Origin: Incurvaria masculella
Taxonomy: Eukaryota > Arthropoda > Insecta > Lepidoptera > Incurvariidae
DNA length: 64,000 nt
Reading direction: 5' to 3'
Assembly (NCBI GenBank): GCA_946894095.1
Contig: OX335657.1
Coordinates: forward strand, 13,578,001-13,642,000
The notes under the pieces were generated by a model that ran no database searches, was not told the origin of the DNA, and saw only the letters and a list, made by a program, of their open reading frames with translations. The position numbers and the translations under genes are program-made. Positions 10,001-22,000 of the stretch are shown one piece after another; the stretch's first letter is position 1; each line of letters starts with the position of its first letter.

Positions 10001-13000
10001 CTCCTCATCACGGTGTTGTACCCGGTTTTTATTGTACATTTTCGTTTAACTTATAGACCCTTGACCATGACTTTATTTATTTATTTATGAATTGAACTAC
10101 TGAATCGTAAACACAGACAACTTTGCAATGCCCCTTTGACCATATCTTCATCTGAAGCAATGATGCCAACCTTAGTGGGCTTAAATCTAACACCTAATAG
10201 GAAAAAAAACCTAAAGTTATACATGGATTACGAACCATGAAACAGCTCACATTCGTGAGGAAATGCACTTGTCTGACTTATTACGATATTTAAAGTGATA
10301 TATGAACAGGGCGAGGATTTAACCTCTCATTAAAAACAAGGAAAAGGATAAAGGAATCTTTGTATGAATTAAAAGAGCGAACATTTTTGTTTTGTTTTAT
10401 CTATAAATAAACATCATTCATTGTGCCATCATACATGGGCGCAAATTGTGGCTCCCAAGCACCGATATTCGGTATTAATCTGTTGGGTGACTTTCCAAAA
10501 TGTAACCTTTTTTTTGTCTAGCTATTTGTAACATACTATTATACAAATAATCTTAATTTGGCTATTTGTAATCACACATGCAACCCCATTACAAGTAAAA
10601 GCCACTACGTGCCCACAGACTGCGGCACACTTTTCTCCATTGCATAAATTACTCGTGTTGTGAAGCAGTTTTTTGTGCAAATTATATCACGGAGTCAGTG
10701 ATGCATGTGATAAATGCATCCATTCGTATCCTGTGTTGGTAGGACCATGCTACACACACGACTTTATTTATTGTACTGATTACTAGGTCAACCAGCTTAG
10801 TTAAACATATTTTATGTTCTTGTGTTATACTCTTCTCTAAGTGGATACGTAAATTCTATTATTTGGCAAGTTACACATATTTTAGGTTTATGTATTATGT
10901 TGTGTAATGTCGATGTAGAAATTAAAATAAAACATGGTTATGCTTTATAAACAAACTGCATTACATATTTTCTAACACCATAATCCCCTAATTAAGAGTT
11001 ATGAGCTTTTTTGCAAATGCTATAATATTGAGCATAATAAAGGGCACCTATTTCAGCACTGCGATCGAAGTCATGCTAAAAAACCTGGCTTTGATTAGTT
11101 GTGAGCCTAAAACATAGTTTTTATCCTCCTTCGTCGCCAATTTTCCCCCCTTTGGCAAGGGTGACCTATAATAGATATCTTTTGGCAAATGTCACTTGAT
11201 ATCGATATACAATATTTTTTCTTTATTTTTCAAAATTACGGAAAGGAGAATAGCCATTGCCCGATTCATTTTGGGCCCCTCAAAATTTTAGTGTCTATAT
11301 TCCAAACCAGTGTTATAATTTAGAAAATAATATAACTTTTCGAATTATTAATTTTGAAGACTAAATTCATTGTCATTTTAAAGTTATTGACAAAATGCAG
11401 TTTTAAAGTTATTAATGTTTTAGAGACACGAGAGCTCAGCATAGAGAAAAATGCTCCAGCACAAAAAATGGACAGAGTTGAATGTCTCTTTGATATTTCA
11501 TAAGCAACAATTCGTCACATTGGTCTTAGGGATATTTTTTTATACATATTTATGCCTTTTTTCCCTTATCGGACAGAATGGCATGGAGTATTCTACCCGA
11601 ACACGTTTTGTGGCAACGGAAGTGCTATTCGATGTTCTGTCCTATTCTTATTCGTATTTTTAGTAGGAAAAGAAGTAATAAAATTGTGAATTATTACTTT
11701 TCATGTAACGAGTAACCGGCCGGGAAAACATTAGGATTCAGATAGCTTAAAATATGTTTAAATAATAAACATAAATTATCGCATATGTGTCAATAAAAGA
11801 CACGAATGATTTCTAAGGGGCCTGGATTTGGGCATTCTCCTTTCAGCTTTAAACCGGTAACTTTTTTGTTTTTTATTGAATCGGTTCGAAATAATCGAGC
11901 AACCGCTCCCCTCTGGCGACGCCCCTGATATGGCAAATTAACATGAAATCACAGTCACATCCAAAAACTCAATAAAAAGAAATCCTTAATGTATGAATTG
12001 AAAATAATACAATATTGTGTACCCTGTTATCCAGTATTTGCTAAAACAGCATGTTATCTTTTGATAAGATAGTGAGATATGCCCACACAAAATTGGGATT
12101 GCAATGTTTCACAATAATAATTGTAGTACCTTCCAATTCTTTAAAGGGATATTCTGCCGTGATGATTTTTCATGCATAATATTACTCTCACAGTTATGCT
12201 TTGGGAACAGATTTATTATATATTTCAGAACAGATAGCTGGCACACCCAAATGAAATGTGTCATTGTAGATATTTTTATTGAATGTATTTATACAATGCA
12301 TGAATAATATGTATTCCTTAGTTTTCAACTCAATATGTGGATAAGTGATATACAATGATGATAGTACTAGTTTCTTTTCTAGTTTAATGCAACTATGCAC
12401 AACATAAGCTGAAACCCCTGGAATTGTACCTAATAGTAACTATAGAAGAGTACCTTGAGTGCTCAAAGTGGTGTTCAAATAGTCGAATCATCCTTAAAAT
12501 TTAGTTTGCCAACATAATGGCAAAAAATATGACAAAACATCGGTGTTAAATTATCATGATTAAAAAACTTTGTGTGAGGACGGGTTCTGTATGGTTGACG
12601 TTTCCACATTGAGGCTGGCTGTGGTTCGGCTTCCACATAAAACTGTAAGTCCTTATATCCATAATTCATTCAATGCAATGGTACCAAATCAGCTAGGATC
12701 ATCCCTACCGCCTAGTAATTAAGGAAGGAGAATACTTTTAGTTTTATGTGGAATTTAAACCACGAACAGCAAACGCCTTTGTCTACTTACGACATGCATG
12801 GAATGATATCCAGTAGGACCACTTGTGTTTAGTAGACTATAGATCTGATCTATATTCATTTATTTACAATTTCTTTTATTTAGGAACTTGAAAAAAAACC
12901 TGTTTTGTTTCTAAAATAAAGTGTGCCATCTGTTTTGAAAAAAAAAATATACTGTACGCCCCAAACTTAAATGCGCCTCGCGCATACAAAAAATCCGCTT

Positions 13001-16000
13001 GAGACAAGGTCATAGAGCACACGCGCGACATACATTTGAGTTTGGTGCGAACTATACCTTTGCTCATTTGTACACTCAGGCTACAATGTGTCGGTGCTGC
13101 TGGATATGGAGACGGTGCCGGACGACTGGGAGGAGACGGTGCGGCGCGTGGGGCTGCTGAAGAGGAACTGCTTCGCGTCCGTGTTCGAGCGCTACTTCCG
13201 GCTGCAGGAGGACGGCGACGTGGCGCACAAGCGCGCCGTCATCAACTACCGCCAGGACGAGACCTTGTGAGTCGCTTGAGAGATCTTATGTACTCACACC
13301 GGACACTCAGGCTACATGTGTCAGTGTTTTTGGACATGGAGACAGTGCCGGACAACTTGGAAATTATTTCAGAAAATTTTAATCAAACCAGATTTTGACT
13401 GTCTAGCTGTTAAAGCTAACATGAATTTTCTTGAACTTGTCTCATAAATGTTTGCCAAAATCAAAATCATTTAAAAAACATTTTTTTTACTTTGACCCAA
13501 AAAGGCATCAAAAATGTAAGCTTATTTCAAATGACAAAAAAATATCTAGTAAGAATGTTAATTTTGGCCTCAAAAATAAAGCTATTGTTTATTTAACATT
13601 ATGTTTAATGAAAGGTCATTCGCCTTTCGATATGTATACAACATTGACTGTTGTCATTAGTCTTTGGAACTGTCAGTGCTATGAGAGTCAATGTTTTAAA
13701 ACGTATGCGGAACAGAACTATGAGAAATTTAGTTTGATGACTTACCACGCGTTTGCTCCGCTCCTCACAACTTTTCAAATGTTGCAGTCTTAATCAGATA
13801 ATTATTTTAAAACTGCTGTGCTTGGGGTGACCTTTCAATTCAATAGGTTTTTTAAGCAGAAGACATTCTTTGAATTTAATGAAACAAAATTGTAAGCCAA
13901 TTTCATTTTAACACAGTAGAAGTTTCAAGCACATTATACATATTTTTCTATAAATCAATAAAAAAAATCCTGCAAATGTTCAAGCACTGTTTTAATTAAA
14001 TCTATGTTGGACTAGAAGTGTTTTTTTTTTATGATATTTGGAAATTTGTTAAGTTGCATGTATGAATAAACTGTCAAACTTCAACACTTAAAGCAGTATT
14101 CAGAGTGGAAGGACTAACTTTAGTATGCTTATTAAGGTCGAACTAAACCGGTTTTTGTATGGTTAGTCCAGTGCTAATCCCGTACTAAGTTTTGACAGGT
14201 TCAATCTGAATACAACTGTTAATTTTTCTAAAGTTGAGACTGTTGATAGTTTTTCTAGATAACAATGAAACACTTATTTTACAGGCCTAAATTATTACCG
14301 CCAGAGAGAAATACCTCAAGACTATAAGGTATGTTTCTGTACAGATACGTGGAGGCGCAAGCGGACCGAGTGACTGTCGTGTTCTCGACGGTGTTCCGTC
14401 ATGAAGACGACGTGGTAATCGGCAAGGTGTTCATGCAGGAGCTGAAGGAGGGCCGGAGAGCGTCGCACACCGCCCCGCAGGTACCCTCCTCCGACAGAAC
14501 CCCATACTTACCGGGAAGGTCGTGCTTTCGACCGTGTTCCATGACGAAGACGACTTGATCATCAGCAAGGTGTTCATGCAGGAGCTCATGGAGCACCTGA
14601 GTGTCGCACACCGCCCCAAGTCTACCCTAACCATCCATCCCACCACAGAACCTCACCCATAGCTTGAAAGTCGTGACCTTGACCATGTTCTGTCTCGAGG
14701 ATCTCGTGATCATCAGCAAGATATTCGTGCAGATGCTGATGGAAGGAATCACAGAACCCCAACCATAACGTGAAAGTCGTGTTCTCTACTGTGTTACATC
14801 ACGAGGACAACATGGTATTGGTCAAAATCTCATATAGGAATCTATTATTACTTTATTGATAGGGATGCTCTCAAACCATTATACTCTTAATTGTCTGTAG
14901 GTGGTAGCATTTAAAGGGATATGTAACTATGTGATCAGCTGACAGTAGTAGTTTATGACAAAACTCATAGTATTAAAACCTAATGTGCAAGTGTTTCACA
15001 GTGTTGTGTTGCCACTGGAGCAGTGCATCGCTTAAAGGTCCTTGCTTACGGTGACGCTTGGCTCAGGTTATCTCTTTCCCTAAAATATGGTTGAAAGAGG
15101 TAATGGCTGTGCCCGGCGTGATGCTCGTGAACGGGTGCTGTTTGTGGGGACTGGCCTGCTCCAAGTGGCAACGTATTAGTTGGAGGGGATTGTCTTTGCA
15201 AATAAAATGATATTTGTCATGAACTGTTGCATACGGCATGGATTGTAAATTTTTGTGTATTCATGTGAATTTAGTGTTTTACCTATGTTTTTGTTAAAAT
15301 AATTGACAAACACTTTTGTAAACTTAGACTAAGTGGACGTTGAAAAAAAAAACAGCGGAGTTTCTTTCCAGTTCTTCTTCGCTGTGTTTTGTTTTGCTGA
15401 ACTGGCCAATGCTAAAATATGACAAATCCGAGTGCAGTGTACTGTCTATGGATGATGAATAAACAATACAATACATCAGCAAAGTCTTCATGCAGGAGCA
15501 ATGAATACAGTTCTTGCAGCTCCAGCAATGCATATTACACTTGTAATTAGTCTTATGGAGGAGTCCGATTTCTCACCTAAATTGGCGTTTACGTAACAGC
15601 AAAGTTACATAAAAATGTCAATCTCCGTACAAGTTTTTACTAGATATTCTGTGGCTTTACTTCTTCCAGCTATCAAAGTCAAACTTGGACCTCGAAGTCG
15701 GCGTAAATGGCTACGTCAACGTATTTACGGCGACGTTGATTAAGCTGTCAAATCAAACTCAGACTTGCAAATGTTAGTTTGTTTAACGCCCACTGCGTGT
15801 GCTCTTTAAGGTGGCCCAACCCGGCGGGCCAAACTCATTCCCGAGCACGGTACAAAACCGTGCTGTTGCACTCTGGGACCTTCTCTGTTTATGTGCATAG
15901 TGTATGATTTGGTAAGATTTACGAAAGTTGTAATTACAAAACGACTTATAGCTAAAAGTAAACCACGACCGCTGTAGTAAAAAATCGAACAAAAGCCAAA

Positions 16001-19000
16001 TAGATCATAAATCTTGATTAAATTAGCTATGTCTGATGACTAATCTTTTTAAGATGTTCTTACTTTATCATTGCGTAATCCACCTCCAAAGTTATTGTAT
16101 AAAACACGCGAAAAATTCGAACTTTCAGACCTTATAACTTAGAAACCAAACACAATTATACAATGCCAATGGTCATCAGACATCTAGTTGGATCAAATAA
16201 AGTTATTTTAAGCAAAATTTTGAATCTCTGACCAGAAATATGGGCGTGATCTTCTTTCCCCGTTTGTATGTATTGTATTGTATTGTTTATTCATCATCCA
16301 TAGACAGTACACTGCACTCGGATTTGTCATATTTTAGCATTGGCCAGTTCAGCAAAACAAAACACAGCGAAGAAGAACTGGAAAGAAACTCCGCTGTTTT
16401 TTTTTTCAACGTCCACTTAGTCTAAGTTTACAAAAGTGTTTGTTAATTATTTTAACAAAAACATAGGTAAAACACTAAATTCACATGAATACACAAAAAT
16501 TTACAATCCATGCCGTATGCAACAGTTCATGACAAATATCATTTTATTTGCAAAGACAATCCCCACCAACTAATATGTTGCCAATTGGAGCAGGCCAGTC
16601 CCCACAAACAGCACCCGTTCACGAGCATCACGCCGGGCACAGCCATTACCTCTTTCAACCATATTTTAGGGAAAGAGATAACCTGAGCCAAGCGTCACCG
16701 TAAGCAAGGACCTTTAAGCGATGCACTGCTCCAGTGGCAACACAACACTGTGAAACACTTGCACATTAGGTTTTAATACTATGAGTTTTGTCATAAACTA
16801 CTACTGTCAGCTGATCACATAGTTACATATCCCTTTAAATGCTGGGACATTTCACGTGAAGCGGACAGGGAAAAAAAAGTGAGGTTCTGAAAATCGACCA
16901 CATTCGGCCCATTTGTACTTCTAGTAGGTATGAATGTGTACGCAAAATATTTTTTTTGTATAGTGTATATTTACCAAGTTATAGGTTTCAAAAGAATTGT
17001 CGTTGATTGGTACTACAATTTTTCGAAAGTAATTTTTCGAATATAACAAATCTACTATGAAATATTTTACATAGCGATACATATTAAAAATATACTGTTC
17101 TTTTTGACAGTAAAAAAAAATTAAAAAATTACAAAAAAATTAATGGCCAAAACCGGAAGTAAACTTTTCAAACCAGAATTACAGTCACTTCGACCAATTT
17201 TTTTTAATTTTTTTTTCTTTCATAATATAGCTTAAATGATAATGAAAGTACACTAGAAAATTTAAAATGGGATCTCTATTAGTTTAGGAGATACGTTGAA
17301 TAATATACACCCGCGTCGCAAGGGGCATCATATGTAGCGCTTGCAAGGTTGAGCAGTTTGCGCGATATTGCAACTTTATTAATATTTTATATCGTTTTAG
17401 CATATATTTAACCTCATTTAATGATATGAAATAATTTTTATTAATATAATATAATATAAATATAACTACATAGTACAAATATAAGTTAATAATATATTAT
17501 AAAGAAAAAACGTTTTTGGAGCAGTAAAAAAGTTTTATTATTTGCGAAACGTGACTAATAGCGCCATCTGTTAGTAACGTGTAGTACTTTTTTGTCTCAG
17601 ATAGAGTCAAACCTATCTACAAGAAAGAGATAGAAGTATGACGCCTAGCGGTTTCGTAACTTAAACTTTAGTGTTGCTTTAACCGCTCAGCGACTTGTGC
17701 ACGTTTTAATCTGTGACAGTTGTTATTATTAAGGTGGCCCAACCCGCTCAGCTCCCCATACAAAAGGGGAAAGAAGATCACTCCTATATTTCTTGTCAGA
17801 GATCCAAAACATTGCTCAAAATAGCTCTATTTGATTGAACTAGATGTCTGATGACCATTGGCATTGTAAAATTGTGTTTGGTTTCCAAGTTATAACGTCC
17901 GAAAGTTCGGATTTTTCGCGCGTTTTATACAATAACTTTGGAGGTGGATTACGCAATGATAAAGTGAAAACATCTTAATAAGATTAGTCATCAGACATAG
18001 CTTATTTAATCAAGATTTATAATCTATATTAGTCACGTTTCGCAAATAATAAAACTTTTCTACTGCTCCAAAAACGTTTTTTCTTTATAATATATTATTA
18101 ACTTATATTTGTACTATGTAGTTATATTTATATTATGTTATATTAATAAAAATTATTTCATATCATTAAATGAGGTTAAATATACGCTAAAACGATATAA
18201 AATATTAATAAAGTTGCAATATCGCGCAAACTGCTCAACCTTGCAAGCGCTACATATGATGCCCCTTGCAACGCGGGTGTATATTATTCAACGTATCTCC
18301 TAAACCAAAAGAGATCCCATTTTAAATTTTCTAGTGTACTTTCATTATCATTTAAGCTATATTTTGAAAGAAAAAAAAATTAAAAAAAATTGGTCGAAGT
18401 GACTGTAATTCTGGTTTGAAAAGTTTACTTCCGGTTTTGGCCATTAATTTTTGTGTAATTTTTTAATTTTTTTTTTCTGTCAAAAAGAACAGTATATTTT
18501 TAATATGTATCGCTATGTAAAATATTTTATCGTAGATTGGTTATATTCGAAAAATTACTTTCGAAAAATTGTAGTACCAATCAACGACAATTCTTTTGAA
18601 ACCTATAACTTGGTAAATATACACTACACAAAAAAAATATTTTGCGTACACATTCATACCTACTAGAAGTACAAATGGGCCCAATGTGGTCGATTTTCAG
18701 AACCTCACTTTTTTTTCCCTGTCCGCTTCACGTGAAATGTCCCTGCTACCACCTACAGACAATTAAGAGTATAATGGTTTGAGAGCATCCCTATCAATAA
18801 AGTAATAATAGATTCAATTAGAGTTAAGCGGGATGGGCCACCTTAATTTCTCCATACATTTTAAAACGCCAATCGATCTGTTTAGCGTTACGCCAATTTA
18901 GGTGACAACCGGGACTAGTGGCTCTGAATCTTCTATGAAAGTAAATTACTGTTAATTATCGTTTAATTACTCATATTCACGGCAGGTTTTACTTTTGCCT

Positions 19001-22000
19001 AGTCATTACTTACTTGCACGATGTGCTTCTATGGTCAGAACAACACTGACAGGGACTTTCTAGTATCAATTGATTGTGCACGACACGGGCAGGAAAAACG
19101 AGTATCAATTCAATGTATGTAGTGTGACACTTTCTGATCATGGTAAATAGGCATTTCCTTATTCAGTAAGTGGTTTTTGCTCGTGTCGACTTTATGTGTT
19201 GTGTTAATAGAAATAGTGAATCCTCAACCTGTTAAGAATGGCCCGTGAGCTATGCTCCCCATACTAGCGTAATTTACTATTCATTTGAAAACCACTGTTC
19301 CAATTGAATTGATATTTAATATCAATATCTGTGTCTGCACGTTTTTGTATTTTTTTTAAAATAGCCAGGTCAAATTAAAACAAAAAGATAATCTTCATAC
19401 ACACATTTTAAGGTTTGTGGAAAACGGCTTACGCACGGTGTGTCGATTATATTTTACGACGTTTCGAACCAAACGTTTGGTCCATCATCAGGCGAGCACC
19501 CGTGCCCGTGGTGGTCAACAGGGAACTGTCAGTTTGACGTTTTCCGCCGTTGACGAAGATTGTAGCTGTGGGTGGGGGTAGTCCGCGAACATGCTTGGGC
19601 TGCGTTCCGAATGTCAGATGATGTGCATTACGCACTCACGATGTCTTGAGCGGTCCAGTTTTTCTTCTCTTCTTTTCGTCTGAGCGGCGCGGCACCGTAC
19701 GTAAGCCGTTTTCCACAAACCTTAAAATGAGTGTTAACCACGGTAATCTCAAATCTTATATCTTCATACACATTTTGTTCTTCTCTGTGGTTTGACCAAG
19801 GATACATTTACCGATAAAACAAAAAACACTCAGACACTGATATTTGTTGACTTACCAAATATCAAGTAAATTGGAACAGTTGTTTTCAAATTATTAGTAA
19901 AACATTTGTATGGGGAGCGTAATTTTCTGATGCTTACGGGCCGACCTTCACCAGTATTTATATAGTCTTTTAGTGATTCTGGTATTAGTAGTTTCTTCTC
20001 AGTTCTTCTTCGTCCGTGATACCGTCTATCAAAAATGACGAATCCGAGAGTGGGTCTACATGTAATGGGGGAAAATAAAAAATAAACGAATTACCGTAAA
20101 ATTGTTGTTGGTCCATGGCAAGAAATTTTGTCAAATGGTCCCTCATCACTAAAAGATTACCTAACCACCCGGTTAGGTCGGCCCTTAAGCTTCAGAAAAT
20201 TACGCTACCCATGCAAACGTAGTTTACTACGCAAACGGAGACGCTATTCCCACTGAACGCCCAAGAAAGTCCAGTTGTGGACCAAAGCCCATAAATGGTA
20301 ACATCTGCTGCATGTACATAGTGTTCTTATGGTTTTTGTGTACGTGTGCAGGTGTTGTTCTCACACAAAGAGCCACCGCTGGAGCTCGCCAACTCGGATG
20401 CGCGCGTCGGCGACAACATCAGCTATGTCACCTTCGGTAAATTTCAACACCTCTTCCTGTCAAATATGTATTATTATTATTCACAGTATATATTTATGAA
20501 CAAATTTTATTTTTACATAATTTAATACAAAAATAAGCCTTAAAAAATATAAACCTAAAACTGGAAAACCTTACGTCCCACCTGGGACAAATCCTGTAAG
20601 GCCACTCCGAGCTACAGAGACAGAATCCGCCGAACTATTATTATTATAATAGCTTAAAACTGATGCGTGCATTTGATTAACATTTAATTCCAAATATACG
20701 AGTGCACTGTTCTTGTTTAGAGCCTTATTTGTTATTTTAATACGTGTTGTCGAGTCTGTTTTTAAAGCTATTAACAGATTCAGCACTGACAACTTCTTGT
20801 GGTGGTCAATTCAAAGGTCTCCACATCCCGGTTGACCAGATTTTTTTTCCTTATGTTTGAGTTGGCTGAAGATCGGATTAATTTCAAAAGGTTCATGTTG
20901 GTGTTCTTAGTAAACATTTATTTAAGTTTTGGTGTGTCATACGCTTGTAGGCATTTTCTGATATAACATGAACACTCGAACAAACCATCTGTCACTGAGT
21001 TATGTGGCAGTATATTGAGTCCACATACAGTAATGACAGGAAATACTGTTCATGACTTGACCGCAATATTGTTAATTAGTCCAGTTTTATCTGGAATGCT
21101 TACAAGGTGTTATTTATTTTATTTATTTGATTGTTAAACGGGCAGCCAAAGCAGATCTTTAGTTATGGTTAGGCTCAGTGAATTTTGAGAACTATTTTTA
21201 TAGTTTACAAAAAACTTTATATAAACGTAGATTGCTTTAAAAATGTTTTCCACTCAGGTAGGCATTTATTTGTCCACTTTGCTCTATTCTGAAAGTATCC
21301 CACTCTGAATGAATGCTTCCTTGATGACTTGTCCATGACTAAGCTGTTACTTAAGGACAATCTTACTGGGTAGTATTTTTTATGTTTAGTATAAACTGGC
21401 TTGGATGTGTACTTTTTTTATCTCATGAAGGGTCATGAGTTTGGCGTGTAATGGTGGCGAATATCTTTGTGCATTACTCCAACAAATGTCATCACCGAAG
21501 CTGTATCATGTTGTAGCATGTACGGAGCGCATCAGCCTCGGCGCCACGGTAGGCATTGGGATTTGCATGAAAAATGTATGTGTTTCAAAGTCTAATGTGT
21601 GGCGTCTAAGGTGATGCCGTTTGTACATCATGCGTACGCACACGCAAAACTAAAATAAGCGCCGAGCGTTAGTGAGATGAAGCTAGTGTATTTCGTGTGG
21701 CCCCTAACTGGTGTGTGCGCGTGTTGCAGTGCTGTTCCCGCGGCACACTTGCGCGGAGGCTCGCGACAACACCATCGACCTGCTGCACATGTTCCGCAAC
21801 TATCTGCACTACCACATCAAGTGTAGCAAGGTACCGCACCCTGTCCACCAATTAGACAATCAGTACTGTTCGGATTGCAACACGTGATCCGAAGGACGTC
21901 GATTGTCTTAAGAAATCGTCTGCATATTTTCATAACTTGATTACAATGCTTTAATGGAGATTTCGCTATTTAACCTAAAATTTGTCACATCTAGTGTTTA

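Larger units (their letters stand above)
16269..18815 (-). mobile_element. retroposon-like element E, copy 2, interrupted
   Basis: Inverse copy of 14838-15474: 16269-16843 corresponds to the 3' portion, beginning with repeated TATTG units, and 18744-18815 to the remaining 72 bp or so. The 1,900-bp element C is inserted between. With copy 1 it forms long inverted repeats able to fold in the Arpc2 pre-mRNA. Confidence 0.82.
15810..18842 (-). mobile_element. TTAA-target element R, copy 2, interrupted
   Basis: Flanked by TTAA at 15806-15809 and 18843-18846. Inverted repeats GGTGGCCCAACCCG at 15810 and CGGGATGGGCCACC at 18829-18842. 15810-16268 is most of the element in inverse orientation to the copy at 9585; the last 25 bp or so of the other end are at 18816-18842, with element E2 between. 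The TTAA duplication and short inverted repeats suggest a piggyBac-type non-autonomous element. This is the only copy here with both ends. Confidence 0.82.
15556..18925. mobile_element. inverted-repeat element S, copy 2, carrying four further nested layers
   Basis: Left part 15556-15809 starts with CACCTAAATTGGCGTTTACG; right part 18843-18925 ends AATTTAGGTGACAACCGGGACTA. Joined, the two parts align with the uninterrupted copy at 3905-4262. Between them sits element R2 with TTAA on both sides. This is the outermost layer of the nest in Arpc2 intron 5. Confidence 0.8.

Noticed and set aside
15324..16425. Near-identical frames at 15324-15533 (-) and 16240-16425 (+)
   Set aside because: They are readings through the inverse copies of element E.
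17284..18303. Two near-identical 64-residue proteins on opposite strands
   Set aside because: They are the mirror readings of the two arms of element C, not a gene pair.
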